From Pseudomonadota bacterium (lineage in GTDB: Bacteria; Pseudomonadota; Alphaproteobacteria; Rhizobiales; Pleomorphomonadaceae): a stretch of DNA of 64,000 bases. The notes below the pieces were generated by a model that saw only the letters and a list, made by a program, of their open reading frames with translations, was not told where the DNA came from and ran no database searches. The stretch covers positions 248,001 to 312,000 of the forward strand of contig JAEZHI010000034.1 of NCBI GenBank assembly GCA_023436885.1, given 5' to 3'. Positions 35,045-44,741 of the stretch are shown here, piece after piece. Within the stretch, counting starts at the first letter, position 1, and each line of letters starts with the position of its first letter. The translations under genes were made by a program, and so were the position numbers.

Positions 35045-36641
35045 GCGCTTCCGTCCTTGCGGGCTGAGGCCGGCGGCGCCAGACGCCGTCACGGGCCATG
35101 AGTTCGACCAGGATACCCTCGCGCAGGCCGCGATCGGCAACGCGCAGCCGCTGGCAGGGCCACTTGCGACGAATGGCTTCAAGAATGGCACAACCGGCCA
35201 GCACCAGATCGGCGCGGTCAGAACCGATGCAGGGATTGGCGACGCGCTGATCATAACCCATGTCGATCAGCCGACCGATCATCTGATCGACCTCGTTGCC
35301 ATCAAGCCATACGCCGTCGACCCGGCGTCGATCGTAGCGCTTGAGACCAAGATGGATGCCGGCCAGCGTAGTGACCGTACCGGAAGTGCCCAGCATGTGC
35401 GCTCCGCCGGAGGCAACAAGTTCGGCCGCTCCCTCCATGCCTTCAAAACCCTCGAGAAGGCCACAGACTTCCTCGACCATGTCCCGGTAGATTTCCGGCG
35501 TAACCATATGGCCGCCGTGACGCTCGCTGAGCGTAACGACGCCGACCGGCAGCGATGTCCAGCTCTTGATGAAGCGTGTGAGCGCAAAACCCCGCGCGTC
35601 GCCTCGACGACGCAGGTCAAGCCAGACCAGCTCCGACGAGCCGCCACCAATGTCGAACAGCAGCACCCCCTGCGAGCGCGGATCGATCAGCGTCGCACAG
35701 CCGGCGACAGCCAGGCGCGCCTCGGTCTCGCGGCTGACGATTTCGAGGCTAAGCCCGGTCTCGCGCCGTACGCGCTCGAGAAACAGCGGGCCGTTTTCAG
35801 CCTGACGGCATGCCTCCGTGGCAATCAGCCGCATCCGGCGCACCTTGAGGTCGGCAAGCTTGCTGCGACAGACGGCCAGCGCTTCGACAGCCCGATCCAT
35901 GGCAGCATCCGAAAGACGACCGGTACGGCCGATCCCTTCGCCCAACCGAACGATCCGCGAATAGGCATCGATCACTCTGAAGCCGCGTTCCTGCGGTTCG
36001 GCGACAAGAAGACGGCAGTTATTGGTGCCGAGATCCAGAGCGGCATAGAGCGGGCCATTCAGAGCCGTGGCACGGCGCGCCCCATCACGGCCGTGCGGGG
36101 CATGGCCATGATGATGTCCGCCAGCGTGAGAAGCAGCGCGACCCTCGCCACCATCGACGTGACGATCGCCGCCTTTGCGGCCGCGCCCTTCTTCAGGGCG
36201 ACCGTCTTCGCGACCGGGTTTGCGAACCCCGCGTAATGCCCCTTTTGCCGGGCCACGACGACGGCGCCGCTTGGCCCCCTCCTCGCGTGGCCGCCCTGCG
36301 GGCGCCTCGGCCTTCTCGGAATTGGCTTGCGACTCAGTACGCGGCGCGTGGGGTACAGACCCACGCTCCGGCTGCTTGTCGCCTGATGTCGGCGCATGTC
36401 CCACCGAGGTCCTGTCGGCCGCCGTGCCCGAACCGGACCGGCGCTTGCGGCGGCGTCGCGCCGCTCGCTTCGACAGGGCACCGGACGCTCCGTCCGCCGC
36501 TGCGCTGGCAGCTGCTGGGTCGGCTCGTCCTCTCGTGGTATCTGCGCGGTCGCTTTTATCGCCCGCGTCACCCACTGAGATCACTCCGGCGCGCCGCGAT
36601 CCTGGAAGCCAGTCACCTTCAACGGGGGACCAGCTTTTCAT
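35037..36641 (-). CDS. Ppx/GppA family phosphatase with long basic N-terminal extension
   Basis: 534 residues. The phosphatase core starts near residue 196 ([19 protein letters not shown]) and runs to the end, with the second ATPase-like motif [14 protein letters not shown] and the [22 protein letters not shown] region. It should cleave polyphosphate or pppGpp. The first 190 residues are unusual: Arg-, Gly-, Ala- and Pro-rich, with clusters such as RRRRKRRSG and a His-rich patch [13 protein letters not shown]. This looks disordered and would bind nucleic acid or polyphosphate. It is first in the ppx-rlmE-recX-recO chain, so the rRNA link fits an RNA-binding tail. Confidence 0.9.
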   Translation of the reverse strand: MKSWSPVEGDWLPGSRRAGVISVGDAGDKSDRADTTRGRADPAAASAAADGASGALSKRAARRRRKRRSGSGTAADRTSVGHAPTSGDKQPERGSVPHAPRTESQANSEKAEAPAGRPREEGAKRRRRRGPAKGALRGVRKPGREDGRPEEGRGRKGGDRHVDGGEGRAASHAGGHHHGHAPHGRDGARRATALNGPLYAALDLGTNNCRLLVAEPQERGFRVIDAYSRIVRLGEGIGRTGRLSDAAMDRAVEALAVCRSKLADLKVRRMRLIATEACRQAENGPLFLERVRRETGLSLEIVSRETEARLAVAGCATLIDPRSQGVLLFDIGGGSSELVWLDLRRRGDARGFALTRFIKSWTSLPVGVVTLSERHGGHMVTPEIYRDMVEEVCGLLEGFEGMEGAAELVASGGAHMLGTSGTVTTLAGIHLGLKRYDRRRVDGVWLDGNEVDQMIGRLIDMGYDQRVANPCIGSDRADLVLAGCAILEAIRRKWPCQRLRVADRGLREGILVELMARDGVWRRRPQPARTEAHV

Positions 36642-36795
36642 CCACGATGCTTCCTTTCGGAATTATCGTGGGGGCTCGAGCGGCACGCATTCTCGTTTGT
36701 CGTCGGGTCGACAGTACCAGTTAACGTCTTGGAAGGCTAGTGGAGGCCATGCATGGCCGTCGCCCGATGAGGAACCAACCGCCTAAATCGGGACT

Positions 36796-37896
36796 TCAGG
36801 GCGTCGGCGCGAAAGCGTCACCTTTCCAGACCTGTGGCGCATAGTGCGCTTCGCGCCAGTCCCCTTTTTCATCAAAGGTCACCTTGCCGAGCACCGTCTG
36901 GGCGCCGGTCTTGCGCAGAAATCCTGCTTCACGCGAGAGATCGCCATCCGCCACGAGAGCGGCGATGGCCGCCTCGGTCGCGGCATAAGCCGCAAAAATC
37001 GTGTCCGTCGGCATCAACTGGCGCTCTTCGAGCGAAAGCAGGAGGTTCACCGCCTCGGGCCGCGACTTGTCGACAAAGGGCAAAAAGAAGATCGATCCCT
37101 CGGTGGCGTTGCCTGCCAATGCCTTGAACTCGGCAAGCGCCAGGGACTCGTTGCCGATCAGCGTCGCGTCGAGACCGCGCGCCCTCATCTCCGTGGCGAT
37201 AACCGCGGCATCGGCCTGCAAGGCGCCAACAACAACTGCCGAAACGGCGGCATCCTGGATCTTGCCGATCAGATTGTTCTGGCTTTTCTCTCCCGGCGTG
37301 AAGCTCTCCGTCATGGCGACGGCGCCGCCCTTCTCCGCAAACAGTTTGCCAGAGAGTTCGGCGAGCCCCTGCCCATAGACGCTGCCGTCATGGACGAAAG
37401 CCACGCGCTTGCCCTTGAAATGCGCCGTGAGATAGTCGGCGATGGCCTTGGCCTCGAGATCGGACCGGATGGCCATACGGAAAACGCCGGCGCCGACGTT
37501 TTCATCTGTAAGGCGGGGATTGGTAGCGCCCACCGAAACGAGCAAAACACCATTCTCGGCGTAGACGCGCGCCGCCGGCAACGCGGCTGCGGTGCAGGCA
37601 TGACCGATGACGGCCTTGACACCCTTGCCGATCAACTGGTTCGCAACGGCAGTTCCCGTCTCCGCCTCGCACTTGTCGTCGACTGAAACGGTCTTGATCT
37701 TTTCGCCGTTGATGCCGCCATCGGCGTTGGCTGCGGCGACCGCGATCTCAACGCCGGCTTTGATGTCGCGGCCGACATCGGCGAAGCTTCCACCCATGGG
37801 GCCGGCGATACCGAGAACGACGTCAGCCTTCGCCACGGACAGAGGCGCAATGGCTAGCAACACCCCCACAAGACACGCCCGACGAATGCCGCCCAT
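36796..37896 (-). CDS. Branched-chain amino acid ABC transporter, second periplasmic binding protein
   Basis: 366 residues. Signal peptide 1-25 (ending AKA-DV), then a Leu/Ile/Val-type periplasmic binding fold with DVVLGIAGPMGGSFADVGRDIKAG and an FVHDGSVYGQGLAELSGKLFAEKGG hinge region. It is paralogous to the livK-type gene 141 bp upstream and lies behind a terminator-like hairpin, so its expression may be lower or separate. The two could give the importer different amino acid ranges. The ATG is preferred to the TTG two codons earlier. Confidence 0.9.
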   Translation of the reverse strand: MGGIRRACLVGVLLAIAPLSVAKADVVLGIAGPMGGSFADVGRDIKAGVEIAVAAANADGGINGEKIKTVSVDDKCEAETGTAVANQLIGKGVKAVIGHACTAAALPAARVYAENGVLLVSVGATNPRLTDENVGAGVFRMAIRSDLEAKAIADYLTAHFKGKRVAFVHDGSVYGQGLAELSGKLFAEKGGAVAMTESFTPGEKSQNNLIGKIQDAAVSAVVVGALQADAAVIATEMRARGLDATLIGNESLALAEFKALAGNATEGSIFFLPFVDKSRPEAVNLLLSLEERQLMPTDTIFAAYAATEAAIAALVADGDLSREAGFLRKTGAQTVLGKVTFDEKGDWREAHYAPQVWKGDAFAPTP

Positions 37897-37952
37897 GACC
37901 AAACCTTGCCTGTGTCATCAACCCTGTGTTCAGCAGCAATAGCAGCTTGGCC

Positions 37953-37988
37953 CACAAAACGAAACGCCGCCGGATCACTCCGACGGCG
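37953..37988 (-). terminator. Terminator after the livK-type gene
   Basis: On the minus strand, CGCCGTCGGA / TCCGGCGGCG form a 10-bp stem with one G-T pair and a 4-nt loop, followed by TTTCGTTTTGT. It separates the livK-type gene from the second binding protein and may cause partial read-through. Confidence 0.8.
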
Positions 37989-38037
37989 CTCGATGAAGGA
38001 TTACTGGATCCGGCCACCAAGGTGGCGGGAAACGGGC

Positions 38038-39156
38038 TTACTTCAGCATCTTGTAGGTGATCTTGCCGTCGTCGGCCTTGTACCACTGGTAGACAGTGTA
38101 GTCGGCGTCCTTGCGGTCACCCTTGGCATCATAGGCAAGGTTGCCGATGACGGTCGGGATCGGCTCGCCCTTGTGGACGGCGTCGGCGACAGCCTGCGGG
38201 TCGACCGAGGCGGCAGCCTTGGCGCCGGCGGCGATGATCTGCACGGCAGCATAGCTGTAGAGCGTGTAGGCTTCCGGCTCGAAGCCGGCGGCGCGGAACT
38301 TCTTGACCGCTTCGGTTGCGGCCGGGTTTTCACGCGGGTCCGGACCGAAGGTCATCAGCGTACCTTCGACGGCCGGACCGCCGATGGCGGCGAACTCGTC
38401 GGAGGCAATGCCGTCACCCGACATCATCGTGGCCTTGAGGCCGGCATCCGCCGCCTGACGGGCGATCAGGCCGCCTTCGGTGTGCAGGCCGCCCCAGTAG
38501 ATGACTTCGACGCCGGCCTGCTTCATCTTGGAGATAAGGGCCGAGAAGTCCTTGTCGCCAACGTTGATGCCTTCGTAGAGGGCTTCGGTCACGCCAGCGG
38601 CGTTGAGCGCCTTCTTGGTCTCGTCGGCAAGACCCTGACCGTAGGTGGTCTTGTCGTGCAGCACGGCCACCTTCTTGCCCTTGAGCTTCTCGGCAATGTA
38701 CTTGCCGGCGACGGCGCCCTGCTGATCGTCACGGCCGCAGACGCGGAAGGTGTTCCAGAGGCCACGCTCGGTGAACTTCGGGTTGGTCGAAGCCGGGGTC
38801 ACCTGGAAGATGCCGTTTTCGGCATAGACTTCGGAGGCCGGGATCGACACCGACGAGTTGAAGTGGCCGACCACGAACTTGACGCCGTCACCCACGAACT
38901 TGTTGGCAACCGAGACGCCCTGCTTCGGGTCCGACACGTCGTCGCCGAGCTCGATGACGACCTTCTCACCGTTGATACCACCGGCGGCATTGATGTCCGC
39001 GGCAGCCTGCTCGGCACCCTTCTGGAGCTGAGCACCAAAGGCGGCGTTCGGGCCAGTCAGCGGACCGGCAACACCGATGATGACATCGGCCGAAGCAGCA
39101 CCCGCGAAGGCGAGGCCAGCGGCGAACACGACGCCCGACAGGAGGAACTTCTTCAT
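38038..39156 (-). CDS. livK: Branched-chain amino acid ABC transporter, periplasmic binding protein
   Basis: 372 residues. Signal peptide 1-23 (MKKFLLSGVVFAAGLAFAGAASA), followed by a type I periplasmic binding protein: DVIIGVAGPLTGPNAAFGAQLQKG, INGEKVVIELGDDVSDPKQGVSVANKFV and VAVLHDKTTYGQGLADETKKAL. It captures Leu, Ile, Val and related amino acids for LivHMGF. Start at the ATG that opens the signal peptide, with GGGAGA 9 bp upstream; an ATG five codons earlier would overlap the ribosome site. It lies 169 bp after the DUF6867-like gene. Confidence 0.94.
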   Translation of the reverse strand: MKKFLLSGVVFAAGLAFAGAASADVIIGVAGPLTGPNAAFGAQLQKGAEQAAADINAAGGINGEKVVIELGDDVSDPKQGVSVANKFVGDGVKFVVGHFNSSVSIPASEVYAENGIFQVTPASTNPKFTERGLWNTFRVCGRDDQQGAVAGKYIAEKLKGKKVAVLHDKTTYGQGLADETKKALNAAGVTEALYEGINVGDKDFSALISKMKQAGVEVIYWGGLHTEGGLIARQAADAGLKATMMSGDGIASDEFAAIGGPAVEGTLMTFGPDPRENPAATEAVKKFRAAGFEPEAYTLYSYAAVQIIAAGAKAAASVDPQAVADAVHKGEPIPTVIGNLAYDAKGDRKDADYTVYQWYKADDGKITYKMLK

Positions 39157-39287
39157 ATTGTGGTCTCCCATTAGTTTTTCACTGGAAGTCTGGTGGGTTC
39201 AAGCCCCGAACCCCTGGGTCTCAAAGCGGCGACAGGTGGAGAAAAACCCCTGCTCCATGACCAGTCACCACCCGGAACACTGCGCGA

Positions 39288-39310
39288 CTGCGGCCTCAAG
39301 TCGGCCGCAG
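39288..39310 (-). terminator. Hairpin between the DUF6867-like gene and livK
   Basis: CTGCGGCC and GGCCGCAG form a perfect 8-bp stem with a 7-nt loop, 15 bp after the stop of the DUF6867-like gene. No T run follows, so it may attenuate and not end the transcript, giving a different level to livK. Confidence 0.5.
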
Positions 39311-39325
39311 CCATATCGTTTCCGT

Positions 39326-39673
39326 TCAGCCGCGCTCCTTCCACGAGAAGGGCCCGGTGATCTCATATAGCCAGTAGTATTGCGTAGCCATTTGACGAGC
39401 GCGCGTAAACTGGAATCCTGCAAAGGCGATGAGCTCCAGCACGATAGCGTCGACAATGTAATAATGCAGCGACAACAGTGTGCCGCTGAAGATGGAGAAA
39501 TGGATGAAGCGAATGCCGACGCTGAGGATCGCGACGTAGATCGCCATCACGAGGCGCGGCCGCCAGGTCTTGGCGCAGGCCCGACCGGTCATCCAGGCGC
39601 CAAGCCCGCCCAGGAGGATGGTGACGAAGACAAAGGTCAGCGCCGATGCTTCTTCGTAGATGATGCCCTGCAT
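39326..39673 (-). CDS. DUF6867-like small membrane protein of the liv operon
   Basis: 115 residues, three predicted membrane helices (about 8-28, 42-62, 66-88) and a cytoplasmic-looking tail with ARQMATQYYWLYEI. It resembles the small membrane protein that in several Hyphomicrobiales follows livF (DUF6867). The conserved-looking GGLGAWMTGRACAKTWRP segment links helix 1 and 2. It may stabilise or regulate the transporter, but nothing is known. The ATG has AAGGAGA 8 bp upstream and lies 11 bp after livF. Confidence 0.72.
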   Translation of the reverse strand: MQGIIYEEASALTFVFVTILLGGLGAWMTGRACAKTWRPRLVMAIYVAILSVGIRFIHFSIFSGTLLSLHYYIVDAIVLELIAFAGFQFTRARQMATQYYWLYEITGPFSWKERG

Positions 39674-39684
39674 TGTCTGTCTCC

Positions 39685-40422
39685 TTAGTGGGCACCACCC
39701 TCAAGGTACGCGGCGCGTACCTCGGGGTTCTCCAGAAGTTCACGGCCGGAACCACTCATGGTGATCACACCGTTGACCATGACGTAGCCACGGTGGGCGA
39801 GCTTCAGCGCGTGGAATGCGTTCTGCTCGACGAGAAACACCGTGAGGCCATCCCGCTTGTTGAGCTCGCGAATGGCGTCGAAGATCTGCTTGACGATCAG
39901 TGGCGCCAGACCGAGCGAAGGCTCGTCCAGCATCAGCAGCTTGGGCCGCGCCATCAGTGCGCGCGCAATGGCCAGCATCTGCTGCTCGCCACCCGACAGC
40001 GTACCGCCACGCTGATTGATGCGTTCCTTGAGGCGCGGGAACAGATCGAACATGTATTGAACGTCGGTGTCGAAGAACTCCATGTTGTCGATCGACGCGC
40101 CCATCTGCAAGTTCTCGAGCACGGTCATGCGTGGGAAGATGCGACGCCCCTCGGGCGATTGGGCGATCCTGAGCCGAGCAATCTCATGCGTCGGCAGGCG
40201 CGTGATGTCCTGGCCGTCGTAAACGATCGAGCCCTCTCGCGCCCTCGGATTGCCGCAGATGGTCATCATCAGCGTCGACTTGCCGGCGCCGTTGGCGCCG
40301 ATCAGCGTGACGATCTCACCCTGGTTGACGTCAACATCGACGCCCTTCAGCGCAATGATATTGCCGTAGTAGGTCTTGACGCCCCTTATTGTCAGAAGGG
40401 GCTTGGTTTCCACCGCACTCAT
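39685..40422 (-). CDS. livF: Branched-chain amino acid ABC transporter ATP-binding protein LivF
   Basis: 245 residues. Walker A GANGAGKST (about 37-45), signature LSGGEQQ and Walker B LLMLDEPSLGL. The EQNAFHALKLA segment near residue 205 is characteristic of LivF. Works with LivG as the ATPase heterodimer of the importer. The start overlaps the livG stop by 4 bp. Confidence 0.95.
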   Translation of the reverse strand: MSAVETKPLLTIRGVKTYYGNIIALKGVDVDVNQGEIVTLIGANGAGKSTLMMTICGNPRAREGSIVYDGQDITRLPTHEIARLRIAQSPEGRRIFPRMTVLENLQMGASIDNMEFFDTDVQYMFDLFPRLKERINQRGGTLSGGEQQMLAIARALMARPKLLMLDEPSLGLAPLIVKQIFDAIRELNKRDGLTVFLVEQNAFHALKLAHRGYVMVNGVITMSGSGRELLENPEVRAAYLEGGAH

Positions 40423-41303
40423 GCCTGGCCCCCTTCGCTGCCGGTCGTCACATCGAGCTCCTGCTCGATCTCTTCCACTTGCTCGTCATCGACGCCGAGG
40501 TAGGCGGCGATAACGCGCGGATCGTTCCGCGTTTCAGTGGGCGTACCGTCGGCGATCTTGGTGCCGTATTCGAGCACGACGACGTGGTCCGAAATGCCCA
40601 TGACCACGGACATGTCGTGTTCGATGAGCAGGATCGAGGTGCCGTCGTCCTTGCGGATCGACAAAAGCAACGAATTGAGCTCGGCCGACTCGCGCGGATT
40701 GAGGCCGGCGGCCGGTTCATCGAGGCAGAGCAGATCCGGCCCCGTGCACATGGCACGGGCGATCTCCAGACGGCGTTGGGCGCCATAGGGCAGATCGCCG
40801 GCCGGATCGTCGGCACGGGACAGCAGGCCGATCTTGTCGAGCCAATAGCGAGCCCGTTCGATCGCCTCGCGTTCCCTAGACTTGTAACCACCGATCCCGA
40901 GCACGCCGAGAATGGTCATTCCAGAGGCGATCATCAGCGGATTGTGCTGAGCGACGAGCAGGTTTTCCAGAAGCGTCATGCCCGAGAACAGGCGGATATT
41001 CTGGAAGGTGCGTGCCACCTTGGCCTTGCGAGCCACGACGAAGTCGGGGAGCCGCTCGAGCAAGTGCTTCGAGCCTTCCCTCGTCCGCATGGTCATCATG
41101 CCGGTGGTCGGCTTGTAGAAGCCGGTGATGCAGTTGAACACCGTCGTCTTGCCGGCACCGTTGGGGCCGATCAATGCCGTGATATCGCCGCGTCCCACCG
41201 AAAAGCTAAGATCATTCACCGCAACGAGACCGCCGAACCGCATGGTCAGATGCTCGACGGTGAGGACAGGTTCCCTGTCCCAGTTCCTGAGAGAGAGCGT
41301 CAT
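40419..41303 (-). CDS. livG: Branched-chain amino acid ABC transporter ATP-binding protein LivG
   Basis: 294 residues. Walker A GPNGAGKTT, signature-region LPYGAQRRLEIARAMCT (the non-canonical LivG signature), Walker B LLCLDEPAAGLNPRE and switch IEHDMSVVMGISDHVVVL. The last 20 residues are an acidic tail (DDEQVEEIEQELD), longer than usual. The start lies 1 bp after the livM stop. Confidence 0.95.
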   Translation of the reverse strand: MTLSLRNWDREPVLTVEHLTMRFGGLVAVNDLSFSVGRGDITALIGPNGAGKTTVFNCITGFYKPTTGMMTMRTREGSKHLLERLPDFVVARKAKVARTFQNIRLFSGMTLLENLLVAQHNPLMIASGMTILGVLGIGGYKSREREAIERARYWLDKIGLLSRADDPAGDLPYGAQRRLEIARAMCTGPDLLCLDEPAAGLNPRESAELNSLLLSIRKDDGTSILLIEHDMSVVMGISDHVVVLEYGTKIADGTPTETRNDPRVIAAYLGVDDEQVEEIEQELDVTTGSEGGQA

Positions 41304-41304
41304 G

Positions 41305-42699
41305 TCAGCCGTGGCCTTCCTTCACGAGATCGCCGGAAACCGTCTTTCGCTTGAACAGGAAAGCGGTTGGCTGACGGGCGGAAACGAAGCCTCTCGGCTT
41401 CCACACCATGATGATCACCATGGCGAGGCCAAACAGCAGCATGCGGTACTGGTCAGGATTGAAGTCATTGCCGAACACGTGCTTCAGGAAGTCGAGCTCG
41501 CGCAGCAGCTCCGTGCCGCCGATCATCGCCACCGCCGCAAGCGCGACACCGATCATCGAGCCCATGCCGCCCAGCACCACGATAGCGACGATCACTGCCG
41601 ACTCCATGAAGACGAAGGACTCGGGAGAGACGAAGCCTTGACGGGCGGCAAAGAACGAACCCGCGAAACCGCCGAACATGGCGCCGATGGCAAAGGCCGT
41701 CAGCTTGGTGTTGGTGGTGTTGATGCCGAGCGAACGGCAGGCGACTTCATCCTCACGTAGCGCTTCCCAGGCACGACCGATCGGCAGGCGACGGAGGCGC
41801 ATGGTGATGAACGCGGTGAGCAGCGCGAGCAGCAGGATCAGATAATAGAGGAAGATCTTGTAATAGGCTGACGAGGCCGCGAGGTGGAACGCCTTGGCAA
41901 AGTTGTTGGACGCGCCGACATCGAACGAATAGAGGCCGAACATCGTCACCTTGGGGATCGACGAGATACCTGCCGAGCCACCCGAAAAATCCTTCCAGTT
42001 GATCAGCACCAATCGGATGATCTCGCCGAAGGCCAGCGTCACGATGGCGAGATAGTCGCCGCGCAACCTGAGCACCGGAAAGCCCAGGATGATGCCCCAG
42101 AAGGCAGCCAAGAGACCGGCCACGGGAAGCAGGACCCAGAAGCTCAGATGGAAGTTGATGGCGAGTAGCGCATAGGAGTAGGCGCCAACCGCGTAGAAGG
42201 CCACGTAACCGAGGTCGAGCAGCCCCGCGAGACCGATCACGATATTGAGGCCCCAGCCCAACATCACGTAGATCAGGATCTGGACGCCGTAGTTGTCCAC
42301 CCACTTGATCGATCCCTGAACACCGACGAGCGAGATGATCAGGATCGGATAGACGAACAGGAAGATCAGGCCACTGATCGACAGCTTCTTCGTGAACTTC
42401 GCCCGCGCTTCGAGTTCGGCCAGCGTCGCCGCTGCCTTCGTGCGTTTGCCGCGCGCGACCAGCAACGGGTAAACGAAGGCCGACAGGAGGAAGCGCCCCA
42501 CACCGATGATGGCCGACAAGATGGCGGCAAGCCCGAGCTTGTTCTGTAGGATCAGCTCGTTCTGCATGTTCTGGTCGGTCTTGAGACCGACCAGAGGGCC
42601 AAGAAGGGCGAAGGCGATGATGCCGACGATCACGCCGTCCTTCAGGGCGCGCCCGAAATCGATGCCCGCCCCGTCGTTAGACTTAACAGCTGCACTCAT
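41305..42699 (-). CDS. livM: Branched-chain amino acid ABC transporter permease LivM
   Basis: 464 residues with about 10 membrane helices. The core signature [16 protein letters not shown] and the EAA-like loop [20 protein letters not shown] are seen. The N-terminal 125 residues hold extra helices, a long LivM form known from other proteobacteria. Start at the ATG before SAAVKSND, 2 bp after livH, since the upstream frame lies within livH. Confidence 0.94.
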   Translation of the reverse strand: MSAAVKSNDGAGIDFGRALKDGVIVGIIAFALLGPLVGLKTDQNMQNELILQNKLGLAAILSAIIGVGRFLLSAFVYPLLVARGKRTKAAATLAELEARAKFTKKLSISGLIFLFVYPILIISLVGVQGSIKWVDNYGVQILIYVMLGWGLNIVIGLAGLLDLGYVAFYAVGAYSYALLAINFHLSFWVLLPVAGLLAAFWGIILGFPVLRLRGDYLAIVTLAFGEIIRLVLINWKDFSGGSAGISSIPKVTMFGLYSFDVGASNNFAKAFHLAASSAYYKIFLYYLILLLALLTAFITMRLRRLPIGRAWEALREDEVACRSLGINTTNTKLTAFAIGAMFGGFAGSFFAARQGFVSPESFVFMESAVIVAIVVLGGMGSMIGVALAAVAMIGGTELLRELDFLKHVFGNDFNPDQYRMLLFGLAMVIIMVWKPRGFVSARQPTAFLFKRKTVSGDLVKEGHG

Positions 42700-42701
42700 G
42701 A

Positions 42702-43622
42702 TCAGACCTTCTCGACTTCCGGACGCCCGAGCAGGCCCTGTGGCATGAAGATCAGCACGATGACCAAGATGGAGAAAGCAGCGACGTTCTGATAGTCGGC
42801 CGAAACATACTGTCCCCACAGCGTCTCGATCAGGCCGATCAGGAGCCCGCCGAGAACCGCACCGGGCAGAGAGCCAATGCCGCCGAGAACCGCTGCCGTG
42901 AACGCCTTCACGCCTGGGGTAAAGCCATCGGAGAAGACGACGACGCCGTAGTACATGAGGAACAGCGTACCGGCGACGGCTGCAAGCGCAGCACCGATCA
43001 CGAAGGTGAGCGAGATCGTGCGATCGACATTGACGCCGAGCAGCGAAGCCATCTTGCGGTCCTGCTCACAGGCGCGCTGCGCCCGGCCGAGAGCGGTCTT
43101 CTGCACGACATACCAGAAGGCGGCAAGGAGCAACGCCGTCACGACCCAGATGATGATCTGCTTCAGCGAGATATTGACCGGATAGCCGTTAGCGCCTTCC
43201 CAGAGGGTATAGAAATCGCGGGTCACCGGCGGGATCGGCTTGTTGCGCGGTCCTTGGGCTACCTGGATGAAGTTGGACAGCACAATCGACATGCCGATGG
43301 CCGAAATCAAGGGTGCCAGGCGGAACGAACCTCTGAGCGGCGCATAGGCCACTCGCTCAATCGCCCAGACAAGCAGCCCCGTCAGGACCATGGAAACGAC
43401 CATCACCAGGATGAGAGCCAAAGTCATCGAAGCGATGCCGAACCAGGAGGTCAGCACCAGAAGAAAGATGAGCGCGAAGAAGGCGGACACCATGAATACG
43501 TCGCCGTGGGCGAAATTCACCATGCCGATGATGCCAAACACCATGGTGTACCCAATGGCGATCAGACCGTACAGCGATCCAATCGTGATCCCATTGATCA
43601 CTTGTTGGACAAAAACTTCCAT
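42702..43622 (-). CDS. livH: Branched-chain amino acid ABC transporter permease LivH
   Basis: 306 residues, eight or so membrane helices. The start [39 protein letters not shown] is the LivH signature, and [18 protein letters not shown] is the EAA-like coupling loop. First gene of the liv operon, transcribed from the 378-bp region upstream. GGGGGT lies 11 bp before the ATG. Confidence 0.95.
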   Translation of the reverse strand: MEVFVQQVINGITIGSLYGLIAIGYTMVFGIIGMVNFAHGDVFMVSAFFALIFLLVLTSWFGIASMTLALILVMVVSMVLTGLLVWAIERVAYAPLRGSFRLAPLISAIGMSIVLSNFIQVAQGPRNKPIPPVTRDFYTLWEGANGYPVNISLKQIIIWVVTALLLAAFWYVVQKTALGRAQRACEQDRKMASLLGVNVDRTISLTFVIGAALAAVAGTLFLMYYGVVVFSDGFTPGVKAFTAAVLGGIGSLPGAVLGGLLIGLIETLWGQYVSADYQNVAAFSILVIVLIFMPQGLLGRPEVEKV

Positions 43623-44000
43623 GAAACTGAGACCCCCTGCAGTCGCCATGTGACAGCATTTTTAGCTGCTTCATTTGTAGGCGTTATGGATTCCATTAGC
43701 AGCATCGATTGATCAAGACAACCAAGCCTACTTGTTAATCCGTATGGAATTCTCCATCTGTGAAAACGAGCGAGAATTTCGCTCAAGCCTAGGGAATATG
43801 ACCGCTTTTAACCAAGCCCGCCGCGAGTTCCGCGTACAATCCTGAAAAGAGCGGCCATATTTGCATCCCCGTTTACAACAGGCCATGCAAGAAGTTTGCC
43901 GGTTTTGACGCGTCCGCCATATTGGGATCCGCTGGCCGTCCGATTTCGTGATAAGCCTAGTGAGATCAACGGATTCGAACCGCAAGAGACAAGTACCGCC
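43623..44000. other. Divergent intergenic region between livH and the flavin reductase
   Basis: No gene seen. The region is more AT-rich than its flanks and must carry both promoters. A small perfect hairpin GAGCGA/TCGCTC (43768-43784) is the only structure. I could not find a clear Lrp-type or sigma-54 site. Confidence 0.5.
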
Positions 44001-44555
44001 ATGGACAGTACAGCCGAACGCGACCCTGCCGCCCAACCGGACAGCGCCGCGACGCTGCCGCCGGCTAACGGACAGGCATTTCGCGACGCGATTGCTCGGC
44101 TGCCGTCAGGGGTCAGCATCGTTACGACTGCGGGCCACGCAGGAAAGGCCGGATTCACGGCAACCGCCGTCGCCTCCGTGTCGGACGACCCGCCGACAAT
44201 TCTTGTTTGCCTGAACCGCAAAAGCCCACAGAACAAGCTGATGCAGGAAAATGCTCAGTTCGCAGTCAACCTGCTACCCAAAGATGCAGTGACGCTGGCG
44301 AACATTTTTGCGGGTCGGACAGGCCTGCATCTCGAAGATCGGTTCCATCACGGGGAATGGGCGGCGCTTTCCACGGGGGCGCCAGTGCTCAAAGATGCAA
44401 TCATGGCCCTCGACTGCCGTCTTCTGTCCTTCCAGGACATCGGCTCGCATACCGTTTACTTCGGCACGGTTGTGGATACCAAAACCAAGCCGCGCGATAC
44501 CGACGGCGCCAAGGAAGTGCTGATCTACCATGACAGACACTATGGCGAGGCTTGA
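44001..44555 (+). CDS. Flavin reductase family protein
   Basis: 184 residues. An N-terminal Ala/Pro-rich tail of about 30 residues precedes a split-barrel FMN-binding domain with FRDAIARLPSGVSIVTTAG, FTATAVASVSDDPPTILVCLNRKS and FAVNLLPKDAVTLANIF. These are the signatures of the HpaC/RutF group, which make free reduced flavin for two-component monooxygenases. No monooxygenase is nearby. The ATG chosen begins a typical N-terminus; the frame continues 35 codons upstream without a ribosome site. Confidence 0.88.
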   Translation: MDSTAERDPAAQPDSAATLPPANGQAFRDAIARLPSGVSIVTTAGHAGKAGFTATAVASVSDDPPTILVCLNRKSPQNKLMQENAQFAVNLLPKDAVTLANIFAGRTGLHLEDRFHHGEWAALSTGAPVLKDAIMALDCRLLSFQDIGSHTVYFGTVVDTKTKPRDTDGAKEVLIYHDRHYGEA

Positions 44556-44741
44556 ACGCCGACATGAATCGGACTCTGAATAAAGCTGTGAAAGCTTTTG
44601 GAATCAGCAGGATATAACGAGTTCCGGAATCTGTAACGCAGGTGCGCACCAGGTCGCCTAGGTGCATTGCGGCGACGCCAGTTGAGTGCCCCCGCCCTTC
44701 CTGCTAAACCGCCCGCCATTCCCTCAAGAGAAGGCCGAGCC

